DNA from: Porodaedalea pini
Lineage: Eukaryota > Basidiomycota > Agaricomycetes > Hymenochaetales > Hymenochaetaceae
Assembly (NCBI GenBank): GCA_002794775.1
Contig: NBAY01000022.1
Location: forward strand, 496,001 to 560,000
Length of the DNA: 64,000 bases
Direction: 5' to 3'
Shown here: piece after piece, positions 1 to 12,200 of the stretch
Layout: each line of letters starts with the position of its first letter
How positions within the stretch are numbered: position 1 is the first letter of the stretch
The notes under the pieces: generated by a model
The model's database searches: none
The model's input: only the letters and a program-made list of their open reading frames with translations
Told to the model about the DNA's origin: nothing
Made by a program: the position numbers and the translations under genes

Positions 1-13
1 CAAGCAGACCACG

Positions 14-2086
14 ATGCTCATACTCATGTCCACCCAAGCATTCTCCACCCTCATTTTCCTAGGCCTCTCTTTTGCAATCAAATGCGCCGATGTCGTCAGC
101 GCTCTTGCTTTGGGTGGGTAGATCGACGATCAATTACCGAGTTTGCAACTCGACACTGCTGACTAAGGTTATCTGAACTGAACTTTTGAAGACCTGAGAG
201 CAAGGGCTGAGCTCAATCCGTACCCCGGAAAACCTCGTGTGACGTTCCACTCTGATGGGTCATTTAAGATTGTATGCACATCCATTTTACCACTTATCTT
301 TTACTTATAGTCAAGCCAAACTTACTTCTGTGTCTCGCTGAGACAGACTGTCTTCTCCGACCTGCACTTCGGCGAGAACCCATGGGACGCGTGGGGGCCT
401 GAGCAGGATGTCAATAGCACACGACTCATGCGTATCGTCCTCGCAGATGAGAAGCCTGACTATGTGTGAGCGCATAGTTTCGAGTCAAATATCTCTATAT
501 GCAGGAGATAGTGACTGACTGGTTAATGCTCCTGCATAGAGTACTGAACGGTGACCTTATTACTGGAGAGAGTAAGTTGCTCTCAAGTTTGGAGGCTTAC
601 TTTCGTTTTTCCTCATGGATGTTTTCTTCCATGTCTGGTACTGAACTCGCTCCCGCCTAAAAGACACCTTCCGAGAAAACTCGACGAAGCTTATTGACGA
701 GATCATGGTACCCATCAACGAGGCAGGCGTCAAGTTCTCGTCCACCTACGGGGTGCGTACCAATCTCGAGCTCTCAGCTCTTAGTGTTTATAGTTGGACG
801 AAAGTACTCAATTTATTATCTCCTTATGTTCCGCTTAGAATCACGACAACCAAGCCAACATCACTCACCTCGAAGAGATCGAGCGTGAACTCCTCGTTGC
901 GCCGATGAGCTACACGCGGCGTGCTCCGGCTGGTGTCGGTGGGGAGGAGGGACCCGGGAATTACTGGGTTCCTGTGCGTTCACACATGCTTATACTTTTT
1001 GCAGCTTCTTAGTTATGTTCTCCTAGGTATATACGAAAGAGTCGGGTCTGTCTCAAGTCCCACGAGAAGCGGCGTTGAATAACTAATAGCAAACATGATC
1101 TTACAGACCCAAAGCCGTCACTGATACTTTGGTTCTTTGACTCCCGAGGTTCGTCTCACTATTTCGTGTCTGATTCTCAACACCTGCTAGACCCTATTCG
1201 CTAACTTTATATATAATTCGTCTCCAGGCGGCTTCGTCGAAGGCACTGGCACCACTCCAGTTCCTGATTGGGTCGATGTTTCTGTTGCAGACTGGATTGA
1301 GAGTGAGTCGGCAGCAATGACCTCGGCTTGGGGACCGGCGGATGAAAGAGGCGCGCTGGCGTTCGTACATATCCCACCGTAAGCACTACGTCTTTTGAAA
1401 GCTAAAACTGGTATTGCTTGACCGAAACATATTCATTATGTCTGACGATGCGGCAGACATACTATCCAAGCCCTCCAGCCTGGATTAAACAGCACCCGTG
1501 ACCCAGGACTGAATGGTATGCGCATTAAATTTTATAGGTCTTCTTGAAATCTCGTTTTTAACCATTTGTTCGATAGCGGACATCCTCGGCTCTGGTTCGA
1601 CGCAAGCAACCACTGACGCATCCGACGCAGGAAAGGACGATCCCTTCTGGACGACGTTGAACGCAAACGTAAAGAATCTGCACGCGGTCATATCCGGACA
1701 CGGTGGGCTGTCCCTTACTGGCATATTTTAACACAAGCATAAGAACTCACAGTACTCTTATACAGATCACGGAAACGAGTGGTGCATCCGCGAGCCGACA
1801 CAGGATGTCATATTCTGCTTTGACAAACACTCCGGGTGCGTGTCTTCGACTTCTCAGTCCTCGGCGAACACGACCGTGCCGAATGATTGTGTCTTGAGAT
1901 GCTTTGTACTAAACTCTTTATTCGCTATAATACAGATATGGCGGGTATTCGAGCGCCGGATGGGGCCACGGCGTGCGGAACATCATTGTGCAGTCGCCGG
2001 ATCCTAGCAGTGCACTTGAGACGTGGATCCGGCTAGAGGATGGCGAGACGAGAGCGAGAGTTGTGCTCGATGGAAGTTATCAGTAG
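14..2086 (+). CDS. Secreted calcineurin-like metallophosphatase (DCR2-like)
   Basis: Metal-dependent phosphoesterase of the DCR2/purple-acid-phosphatase-like group. The ATG at 14 opens a hydrophobic leader of about 30 residues (STLIFLGLSFAIKCADVVSA), so the protein is probably secreted or vacuolar. Spliced exons give the metallophosphatase motifs in order: SDLHFGE near 350, NGDLITGE near 545-570, GNHDN across the intron ending near 837, and GHDHG created by joining exons at about 1708 and 1767. These supply the expected two-metal ligands. The reading frame ends at TAG 2084-2086 after VLDGSYQ. About ten short introns are inferred from GT..AG ends and frame continuity, so exact boundaries of the first two are uncertain. 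No disabling change is seen. Family assignment is strong; substrate is unknown. Confidence 0.85.
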
Positions 2087-2477
2087 TCTGACGTACCTTT
2101 CGTACAGCAGGCAGAGGAAGATCGTTTCTCTTTTCGTTCTTATATGGTACTTACTTGCGTGTGCGTTGTTGGGATGAAAGATTCAGGTTAGCACGATTCG
2201 AAACAGCGATGATAACCGATTAACTCAATGTCTTCGCCTCACAAAACATGTTGTCTCGTTGCATTTGTTAAGTAGCCTTATATCGTACTTGGCAGTAGGC
2301 CGCCACCTTGGAAGCACCTTCTCCAAGAATCGGGAATGATGGAGGCGGAGACCAATGTCAAAGTGTTTGCAAGTAAGGAGAGTGCAGGTAAGTTATCCAA
2401 TTTGCAGCTGGCAGGACTCAAATCACTTTTTTCAGGCTATGCTGAGTTATTTATTCTTCCTTCTAGTGACAAACATC

Positions 2478-2589
2478 ACAGCGAAGGGTATCAGGCTCCA
2501 TGTTTATTAGCCTCCGCATTTTCCTCAAGACGGCGCACTTCTGCGACATCCTCTTCGGTCAACTCGACGTTGACAGTGCCCAGATTCTA
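2478..2589 (-). pseudogene. Relic of aldo-keto reductase C-terminal exon
   Basis: Read on the minus strand this gives NLGTVNVELTEEDVAEVRR and then EENAEANKHG, closely matching the C-terminal exon of the intact AKR at 54831-56308 ([19 protein letters not shown]). The frame stops right after KHG and no upstream AKR exons are found, so this is an isolated fragment. Compare the relic at 17136 and the two intact genes at 48920 and 54831. Confidence 0.75.
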
Positions 2590-2635
2590 ATTAGTAATGT
2601 ATCTGGTTGGGAGCAAACAAATCTATATAATTCGC

Positions 2636-2636
2636 A

Positions 2637-2673
<37 letters not shown>
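2636..2673. repeat. AAT trinucleotide microsatellite
   Basis: About twelve uninterrupted AAT units, seen directly. It lies between the AKR relic and the Tc1-type relic in non-coding DNA. Confidence 0.95.
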
Positions 2674-2929
2674 GTTCCCTTGTAGCACTCATAATACAAG
2701 CCTAGGCGTGTCAAGTCACCCCCCTTTTTGGAAAGGATCGACACCATGGGAACTGAACCTTCATGTCGCGTCAATCGTCAACTTCATCCCCAGTTCACAC
2801 AAAAAAACAGTCCAAAATTTAGAATTAATATTCTACGCTGTTTGATTTTATACACAATGCTAGAATGCAACATATACTGTATAAATTATGCAAAAAAGAA
2901 AGTGAGATTACAGAACTTTCGTGGTCGGC

Positions 2930-3097
2930 CTTTCCATGGTCAGTTTGATGTTGATGTTGAGCCCTGACCAGCCATTTCTGCCAGATTGACTGAGCTGTTG
3001 TCCTGGAGACATTTTTGAGTCTGGCCACCTTGGCAATACTAGCACGAGCACGAACAGCACCAATTATATTGGGTGAATCAGGCTGGCAGCGGTCCAT
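2930..3097 (-). mobile_element. Degenerate Tc1/mariner-type transposase N-terminus
   Basis: The minus strand encodes a helix-turn-helix-like stretch (IIGAVRARASIAKVARLKNV, then SRTTAQSIWQKW) resembling the N-terminal DNA-binding domain of Tc1/mariner transposases. A short basic segment follows, then the frame decays. No DDE catalytic domain is seen. Similarity is by motif recognition only, so the family is tentative. Confidence 0.45.
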
Positions 3098-3326
3098 GTG
3101 AATAGACAGCAGACAGCCACGATACGAAGGTTTGATTCACGCGCATGCCTCCTACTACTTTAGGCAATGCAAATCACTTACCAAAAGTAGAGGTGACAAA
3201 CACTTTCTTGATACACCTGTATTTATCTTTATACTTTTAAGACATGAGAAACACATGAAAACTTCAAAATTCCAGACAGTCACTTTAAACATACCTGTAG
3301 AAAAACTCCAAGAGTAACTTGTGCCT

Positions 3327-3684
3327 GAGGAAGTATGTGTGAATTACAGGTGGGTGTAGCGAGTTAGTAAGTCACGTGAGTTACATAATGATCAGACCTG
3401 CCTTATGTGGTGTGGTGGTTCATGGTTACGACACGTCGATTTTTGTGGCAACGCTTCTTGGTACACCACAGAAAGAGTGCATTGTCAGTACTAGTGCAAT
3501 GGTACTAATTTTCACATAACTTATGCTGTATGCACTGTATTTTGTTTGGTATCGATGTCTCTTTGCAAGCACCAAGCTCAGACTAGTGTGCGAAGTCGAC
3601 ACATGAACCACCACGCCACATAAGGCAGGTCTAATCATTGTGTAACTCACGTGACTTACTAACCCGCTACACCTGTACTTCCTC
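3327..3684. mobile_element. MITE-like element with long terminal inverted repeats
   Basis: The left end (3327-3425) and the reverse complement of the right end (about 3594-3684) match over roughly 90 bp with small gaps. Shared blocks include TTAGTAAGTCACGTGAGTTA and AGACCTGCCTTATGTGG. The interior of about 170 bp has no coding potential. Long inverted ends, small size and no gene fit a non-autonomous DNA transposon. No clear target-site duplication was found at the edges. Confidence 0.7.
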
Positions 3685-3911
3685 GATTAAGGAGCCCGGA
3701 TTCACTTAGAATCACTAAAGCACCCGAACGGCAATATTAATGACGTCATTTCCCACCGAGCGGTCCAGACGTTTACCGGGGTTACGCCTCGGCTTTCGGC
3801 TGCGGCACTAAAGTGCTCACGCTGCCGGAGTATATCTGTTCAAGGTTGTGCCAATGGCTGTCTTTTGAGCGGACGTTGACGACGCCCACGCCCACTCCCG
3901 CCTCGCACTTT

Positions 3912-6900
3912 ATGTCCAGCGTGCCCGGCGACGGTGACAGGTGCAGCGGCAAGCGCCCGAGCAGCGGCTACCCGCCGAGCGCCATGGCATCGACCTCCAA
4001 GAAGTCAAGCCGTCCAAACGAAATTGTCAGCGAGCTTCCTACGTTCCCCAATCCTGCTTACCTCTTCGATGGCGACGACCTACCCATGTCCAAGTCGAAC
4101 GTTAAAAAAAGCCGGAAGCGGGAGCGGCAGGAGAAGAAACAAGAACAGGAAACGGTGCTGGAGCTCATACACACGATGCGGCACGGCGGTGAGCTAAAAA
4201 CACGCAGTCACAGTCGTAGCCGCAATGGCACTGGTACCGGCGCAACGAAGAACGCACGTATTGATGGCGGAGGCCTCCGTGTACGCTGGGCGCGTTTCAA
4301 GCAGCGCCTAGGAACGGGGAGTGCCCTTTCAGAGTCTTTGGTTGATGGCACAGGCGCCTCGTCAAGCAGTTCGCGCTCTGTGCGCCGTCTCGGTTACAAT
4401 CAACAAGGCGAGGACGAAACGGACGATGCCGTGGCAGTGGACGAAATTGTTGTTGACAATGCACTGGGCACGGTCACAGGAGGTTCGCAGGCGAGCGAGC
4501 ACGGCGGCACAGGTCATGAGCCATCCGGCAGTGGGAGACCAGACGTTCCTGGTGCGAAGAGCCATACGAACTCATATGGGACGATGGAGATGCAGAGCTT
4601 CGGGGTATGGGAGTCGAACTGGGTGCTTGCCTTCCTTCGGTGGACAGTCTGGCCCCTTGTTCTCCACTTCTTCACGATGCGCTTCGGCGAGGACAAAACC
4701 GAGCGAGACTATCGGCGGGAGACGTGGTGGTCTAGCAAGACACTTGGCCTCTACTCCTCTCTTTTCTTTGTCGCCAATTGGCTTCTCGTCATAGCGCTCA
4801 ACGCGCGACCCTTCTCTCTTTCCGACAAGATCTTCTACTACGGTTTCGGTTCTCTCATCGCGATTCCACTTCCTTTCCTTGTCATCTACGATCAGCCTTA
4901 CAAACGGCCAAAGCTTTATCAAGCCTACCTTGCAATATGCGTTTGGGCATGGGTTCTCTATACTACCATATTTATGTATGCTTGCGATTTCTACGGCAAA
5001 CGCGGTCCTAGCCATTGTGGCAAGCGGGATTTTATCGGCGTTTTTTTGTGCGTATTTGTGCATACCTTCTACCTACGCTGTTTCCTGACTTCAGCGGCTC
5101 TCTCCCCGATCCAGCTTTGCTATTGGTCTACCTGCGATAGCCATGTTTGGTCTGCGACAGACACGTATCTCAAATACGATCGGATTCGCCATATTCTTCA
5201 TCCTTAATGTTGGTGTACTAGCTTTCTTTCTGCATCTGCTTTCATCACTGAACTGAGCCTTCCCTTACCAGTCCGTACTAATCCTCCCAGAGCATCCTGC
5301 TTACACTCGAAGTTCGTTCTATATCACCACTATATGCACGTTACTCTTGAAATAAACCGTTTCTCTCAGATGTTCTAGATGCATTGCTATTCCATGCTTT
5401 CGTGTTGTACATCCATTTCAAGCGGGAGTCCGTGAGTGGTTCTTTTTATACAGCTAGGATATATCATCTGGAATTGACGTTTGCTTGCCATTGGCTCAGA
5501 TGGAACGCCGTAACTTCTCGCTGCGCGACCAATTGAAGGCACAGTTTCGCGCGACGCAAAAGGCACAAGTCAACGAGCGCAAGGCAAGCGACTCAAAACG
5601 ACGTCTTACCTCTTATGTCTTCCACGAGGTTCGAGTCCCGCTCAACACGGCGTGTGAGCCTCCGTCAGTCCTCTCGTCTTTCCGATATGCTAAAAAATTC
5701 TGGTTTGCAGTACTCGCAGTGCAGAACATAGAAGCGACAGGCGAGGTGCACCCGTCGAAGGAGATTGAGTGGACAGCGCTCAGTGGGAGCTTGAGCATGA
5801 TGTCAAAGGGTAAGGGCAAACGTATTGGATCTTCATATTCTGTGACTATAATCTTATTTTTGTGCTCTCAGTGCTCAACGATGTACTCGATTTCGATCGT
5901 CTCGATTCAGGCCGCTTCTCCACGGTCAACACGCCGTACAATCTCGTGAGTTGCTTCTCTACGTTCTCTGAATGGTATATTTATCGAGGCGTTCTAATAA
6001 AGCATCAAACTATTCGTTCCATTCTTGTTCCTCTTGGACTCGCCGCAAAGGCGCGAGGTCTCGACCTTACGGATGACCTGGACAAGAACATCGACCGGAT
6101 TGCACGGCGAGCGTTTTTGGCCGCTAAGGGTCTTGATGCTTCAGCAATCGTTGCTGAACTGGCAAAAGATGAGGACGGTCTCGTACTTGGTGATGAGATG
6201 CGTCTTCGACAGGTCATCAACAACCTCGCAAGTAACGCGTGCAAGTTTACGCCCACCGGCGGTCGTATACGCATCGTTACAAAACTCATGCTTCCCTTGC
6301 TTCCGACCGCTGAGTCATTGGAAGGCTGCGGACCTGAAATTGTCGCGGAGGGAACAACAATGGCGCGAACAGCGTCGGATACGTTGATTAGTGGGAACGG
6401 CGTGGAAAAGAAACGAGAGGTTTCTGAACGGCCGGGAAGCGCTACGGCAGAGCAGCCACCAGCCAGTACCAAGCCGGTCGAGCACGCTAAAGAATCTGAG
6501 CATGGTTCTCTGCATTCGTTCAAAAAGTCGATTCTCCCTTGGCGGCGGCAATCCTACAAGAAACGGTCGAACGCGGCCGGGAATGGGGCAGACGTACATA
6601 CTCGGGATATGCTGGATGTTGCGGAGAGGGGTGCGATGCCACCGGCTCAAAATGGCACACCGCTGTCGACGGCACAGCTCGTCCGTCACAATTCGGTCGA
6701 CCTTAATACTTTGGATCGCATTGTCGTACGTATTGAAGTACACGATACGGGCGTTGGTATTCGCGCGCGAGACCTCATCGATAACAAGCTTTTCAGGTTC
6801 TTTTTTCCCCAATATCTTACTACCCATCCATCTCATGCTTGTTTGTCTTCGATGCAGTCCTTACGTGCAGACCGAGGTACGATGAAGTGATTGTTAACTG

Positions 6901-8418
6901 CAGTTGGTTATTTTCTCACAGATTACGTCTAGATTGGGAAGTATCAGGGCGGTAAAGGAACAGGGCTGGGTCTCGCGCTCGTGCGTCGGATTGTCAAACT
7001 TAGCGGTGGTCGTCTTGGGGTAAAAAGTAAACTTGGGGAGGGAAGCACTTTCTGGGTTGAACTTCGTATGTATGCTTTTATTCTTTCCATACAATCTCGT
7101 TAATCAGTGAAACCGATCAGCCCTGGGCGTCGGCCAGGCAAGCAATAATTCGAAGGACCGTCCCGACTTCCATCAGGATGGCTCGGACTACTCGGAAGGC
7201 CAGCGCCAGCTTGCTCTAGGTCTTGAAGACTTGAAATTCTCGCGCGCGATTGGCGAAGGTGAGACGCCTTCAACGATGGTTACTGAACACGATGCGACAC
7301 TCGGGAAGGAAAAGGAAGCTGAACAAAGCACCATTCTACCTCTACAATCGGACCGAGCGTTGAAGAACGTTATGGACCAAAGCGGGCTGTTCGAGATCGC
7401 ACCACCGCCGATACTCAAGACGAACCTCCGGGCACCCGGACGGACCCGCACGCCGTCGCCTACACCGGATATTCCACCGCCGGTGCCGCCGCCATTTGCC
7501 GTTATACCGCCGACTCCGCCCCAGTCAGGTTCGGAGGCAGGACGTTTAGAGATTTCCAACACGACCAGCAGTATGACTGTCTACGAGGAGCGCGCCGAAA
7601 ACAACGCCCCGCCAACGTTGAGCGCGCCTTCACCTGTACCACGTTTTTCCCAGTCTTATTCTGCACCGTCGCCTTTGGAGACGGCCCCGGCTTCTGTCTC
7701 ACCAGGCTCTTCAGCGCCTGATCTTACACCGGGCAAGGGCCTGCGAGTGCTGGTCGTAGATGATGACATGATCACGCGAAGCCTGATGTCGCGTATGCTC
7801 ACCCGGCTTGGATGCATGGTCACTACTGCAGAGAACGGAAAGGTTGCCCTCGAGAAAATTCTCGGAGGCGTTATCCCGCCGGGCGTCGTGCGTGGAGAGC
7901 CTGGGACCGGCATGGGCATGAGTACTGGTATGCCACCACAGGAAGTCGAACAGTTACCTGACGAAGACCATGTGTATATTTTCGATATCGTGTTTCTGGA
8001 CAACCAAATGGTGCGTTGCAGATGGGTCGGTATGGAACTTAATTGCATTGCTTATAGTTTGTCACTTTTTCTCAGCCGATCATGTCTGGCCTAGACACGG
8101 TCTCTTCATTGAGAGCCCTCGGTCGAAAAGACTTGGTTGTCGGCGTGACTGGTGAGTATTCTATCAACTATAGATTCATAATATACTGAAGCCAGTTTGG
8201 TAGGTAATGCGCTTCTATCAGATCAGCAGGAGTATCTTGACATGGGCGTTGATCGGTTCGTAGCTCATCATCTTTTTAGCTCATCTGTCTTACGCGTAAT
8301 CTTTAGTGTATTGACAAAGCCAGTCTTGGAAGGTAGCCTTAAGGCGATGCTAACTGTCGCGGGTCAGCGGAAGCAGAAGAGATTAACTGCACTTCAAGAT
8401 TCACCTCTGCCACCATAA
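3912..8418 (+). CDS. Membrane-anchored hybrid histidine kinase
   Basis: A two-component hybrid sensor kinase of about 1,200 residues. The first in-frame ATG is at 3912. The N-terminal ~230 residues are basic and Ser-rich, followed by several hydrophobic helices (about 4610-5180 and 5365-5435). The kinase core follows: H-box [11 protein letters not shown] near 5618 with the phospho-accepting His, N-box [10 protein letters not shown] near 6215, G1 DTGVGI near 6745 and G2 [14 protein letters not shown] near 6945. A proline-rich linker leads to a receiver domain: VVDDD near 7755, the phospho-accepting Asp in FLDNQMP near 7995, VTG near 8150 and TKP near 8315. All catalytic boxes are present, so it should be active and probably feeds an HPt-type phosphorelay. 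No PAS, GAF, HAMP or HAMP-like repeats are seen. Splicing between 4970 and 5470 is uncertain. Confidence 0.88.
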
Positions 8419-9251
8419 CGTTCCTCCCTCAATGTCTTCATTTTCTTTCTTACCATGCGATAGTGTTCATCTTTATTTATTTTTTGATCTAGGGTTTATT
8501 CTTTTGCCTTTTGTCTCTCCTGGGCTCCAGTTTCATTGTTTGTTCTTGTCGTTCCCCATTACTACTCATCTCACGTTATACGTTCAGCTCTACACATGCT
8601 GCATTCTCCCCTGCATCCAGTACTCGCTCCTGTTGTCTACGTTCCCCGTTTTACGACCCTCGTATGTCTCGCACGCCCTTCGATTAAAGATCAAACTCAA
8701 ATGGTAACTTATCTCCCACCACCGCTCCCTAATCTTATTCAATATTGTCGCGTTCATTTATACACGGGGACGGCGCGGAATGTTTCGATTATGCATAGAT
8801 ATTTTCGGTATTTGCATACACGCTGTTCTGTAGGTATATTCGGATATTACCATTCGTTATGCCCTCTTTTCACATCATTCTGGTTTCCATGTCCGATGTA
8901 TGGAAAGCCAGTACGAACGAGTTCATTGTTCGTGAGTTCTCGAAAATTACATTAATATTGTTTGACCGCAAGCTATGATTATTTAATACGTACATGTTGG
9001 GAGACGCAGAACTGCAACGCGGCTTGTTCTTGCGGACATGAGGAACGCCGCTCAGGTCATGTGACTCATAGTCCGTCTGCTCTAAGGCTTTGTATATACA
9101 ACCCACATCAACTCCCAAAAAACTTCGAACTTTTCTTTGTTATTTTTAATATAAACAAGGACTCGGCAGGATCCGATCGCACTGCTTCTATCACGATGCA
9201 GACAGTCACTGCCCATGCTTCAGCGAGTTGTGCGACGTACCTCAATCTGTC
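8419..9251. other. Intergenic region between histidine kinase and NLR
   Basis: Pyrimidine-rich, with no coding pattern beyond short chance frames. It should contain the kinase 3' UTR and the NLR promoter, but no distinct motif stands out. Confidence 0.5.
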
Positions 9252-12200
9252 ATGTCTCTGCAGCAGCAGCCTCAGAACAACCCAACGTTGCACGATGGTC
9301 CCGATCGACAGCGCAGATTCCTTCACTTGAGAGGTTAGCAGAGCTCCTTGGGACTCTGTGTGCCCGCCCTGACCATTCGCGCAGGAATCGATGTCGATTT
9401 TGCTCGCGCACGCCCGGACTCGAAGCTTGAAATCAAGTTCAAGGACGAGTCAGGCATCAAATACAAGTCCACCGTCTTCAAGAAGACAGAGCCATTGCAC
9501 TGGGAATGTGACATGTACGTGATTGTGATCTGCATGGTCCACTAGAGCTGACTTTTTGCAAAGCTTTGTCAAGTTCCTATCTGCGGCTGTTATAGAGGTT
9601 CAAAAGCCGCATAGTAACCTTCAGGGTAACAGACTGGTTGCTGCATTTCGCTTGGAATTAAATGCAGTTGAACTGGTAGATGATAAGATAGTCGAACAGA
9701 AGGGTATGTATGTCCTTTTGTAGAATGATGTGGAGAAAAACTGACGGCATCTTCAGATCAAGACTCTGGTATCAACATCAAGTTTCTGTTTGGAAAGTTG
9801 AAGCCTGTAAGAGAAATAAGCACTAGCTCATATTGAGAAGAACGTCTGATATCCTGCTTTTTAGAACTTAGAGGTTACGCGCCTACTCGCTGATAAGGCT
9901 GTCTCGGCTCTCGCAACGAAGGTATCCATGCTGGATAAACTCGACCAGGTTTTTAAGTTCCTGGATCTCGTGGCGAAATTTGGACATGATGCAGCTCAGG
10001 TGAGAGTACAACCTAACCCCTTCGTCCGAACTCCATCTCACGCAAAGCCAAATAGCTGAATCCCGCCGCACAAGCTGCTGTCTCCAGTGTTACCAGAGCT
10101 TTCAAGGTCTGATATTTCCTAAATTTATTGATTTATGTTGACATTCGCAAACACAGAAATTCCAGGAGATTCCGAGATGTCACCAGGAGCTCGTCTTTAT
10201 CATGGATGATATGACATCAATGTTACCTGTGATGAAGCTCGCTCTCGAGCGTGTCACAGATGTCGAAGCTCAAGGTCTCCTGCAGAACTTCGTTGACCTT
10301 GTCAAGCGTTTGTCACTGGAGTTGATCCAGTACTCTTCTCAGTCCCCGTTAGGTAAGAAATTAACTGCTGCTTGCTCGTGTTGCATTTACTTCTGGTGCG
10401 CAGAATTTATGTTCCGGAACTGGTATAAGTCTAAGAAGGAAGAAACTGATAAGCTGAAGTATCAATTGCTACAAGTGAAGCTCAATTTGGGCCTTAGTAT
10501 GGATGTCGATCTCAAGGGGACTGCATCAGAGATTCGTGAGTACTTACTATTTCGAAAGACCCTTTCACTTACTGTCGTAATTCAGGCCTACACCAGCTTT
10601 CGGAAGCGGACGAAAAGGCCCTTGAGCGATTGATGCCGCCTGGAAGCAGCTCCTACGATCCGTCCCACACCTGTCTGCCAGGCACGAGAGCTATACCTTT
10701 ACAACGTATCCAGCAATGGGTGCTTTTAAGAGAATACTCCTCGCAACTTTATTGGATGTACGGTGTGGCGGGCTGTGGGAAGAGCTCTATTGCAGCATCT
10801 ACGGCATCTATTCTAGATTCGCAGAAGATTTTATCCGGGTCATTCTTCTGCAAGAGGGACATTCCTGAACGAAGAGATCCCATTCGACTGGTTCATTCTA
10901 TGGCGTATTTCATGGCCAGAGCATGTACGCCTTTTAGAAAAGTCCTTTTAACAGCGCTCAAAAAAGACCCTACCATACCGGATAAGCCACTCTCAACTCT
11001 GTTCAAAGCGTTGATTGCAGATCGTCTTTCAGAAATTTCCCAATCCGTAGTCACCGACCCGATCGTCATTGTTTTGGATGCTCTGGACGAATGCGACGAG
11101 AACAAGGTTGTTTCTTCGTTTCGCATGCGGATGGTTGCCCTTGCGCCCTGGCTCAGGCTTATCGTCACGAGCCGGCCACTTCCAGATATTCGAGAAGAGC
11201 TGCAGTCATCCGAAGACTTGACAATCTCGTGTGACCTGTTCAGTATGTCCGCATACGATGACATTTTGTCCTTCATTCGAAATGAATTTGGGCCGAAAGG
11301 AAGACTTGCCGCTCTTCGCGCCAGTGTCACAAATGCACAGCTTGAGGCTCTTGCAGAGATGGCTTCGGGGCTTTTCATATGGATTGCCACTGTTTTGTTG
11401 TATATCAGCCTTCGGAAGATAGGGAAGCTCGTTGTCTTGAAACAGATTCTTTCATCGATTACTGCATCTGAAACTGAAAAAAAGCTCGATGCTCTATACT
11501 TGCAGGTGCTCAATAGTGCCGCAGCATCGGAAGACTCTAGGGCCATCGGTCTTGTTTTTGTGACTTCGAGGAACAGGCCGCTCCCAGCCAACGCGCTGTA
11601 TGCTTTCATCCCGTCAGAATTGGGCGTGTTGCCGTGCGAGTTGGAGTCTGTACTGCACGATTTAGGATCTGTGATTGTGGCAGATTCGCGGACAGATGCC
11701 ATTCGAGTTTGTCATCCGTCATTCCTTGACTTCATCGGAAGCCAGGCAAGGTCCGGGAACTTCTGGATGGAAACGGCACAATTAGACACGATCATGGCGA
11801 GGAGATGCTTCGAAATCATGATGGCTGGGCTCAAGTTTAATATTTGTGAATTGGAATCCTCGTATCTTCCCAACAGTGATGTGGACGATCTCGGAGAACG
11901 CGTAGCTCGATGCATTCCTCAGGAACTACAGTACAGCTGTCTCTACTGGATGAACCACTTGTCTGGATCCGAAATTGGTTATCCATCTGAGGAGTCGGTA
12001 TCGCAGATGCTGCGCAATTTGCTGTGCCAAACAACGTCGATGTACTGGCTGGATGCATTAAGCCTGATGTCGGAACTCAAAGCAGCGACGGTCATTCTTC
12101 ACAAATTTCCAGATATTCAAAAGGTTAGTAATTGTATAATGTATCTCCATATAAAATTTCTGACTGCGTGCAAAGCACTTGAAGACTGATGCGGAGCTCT

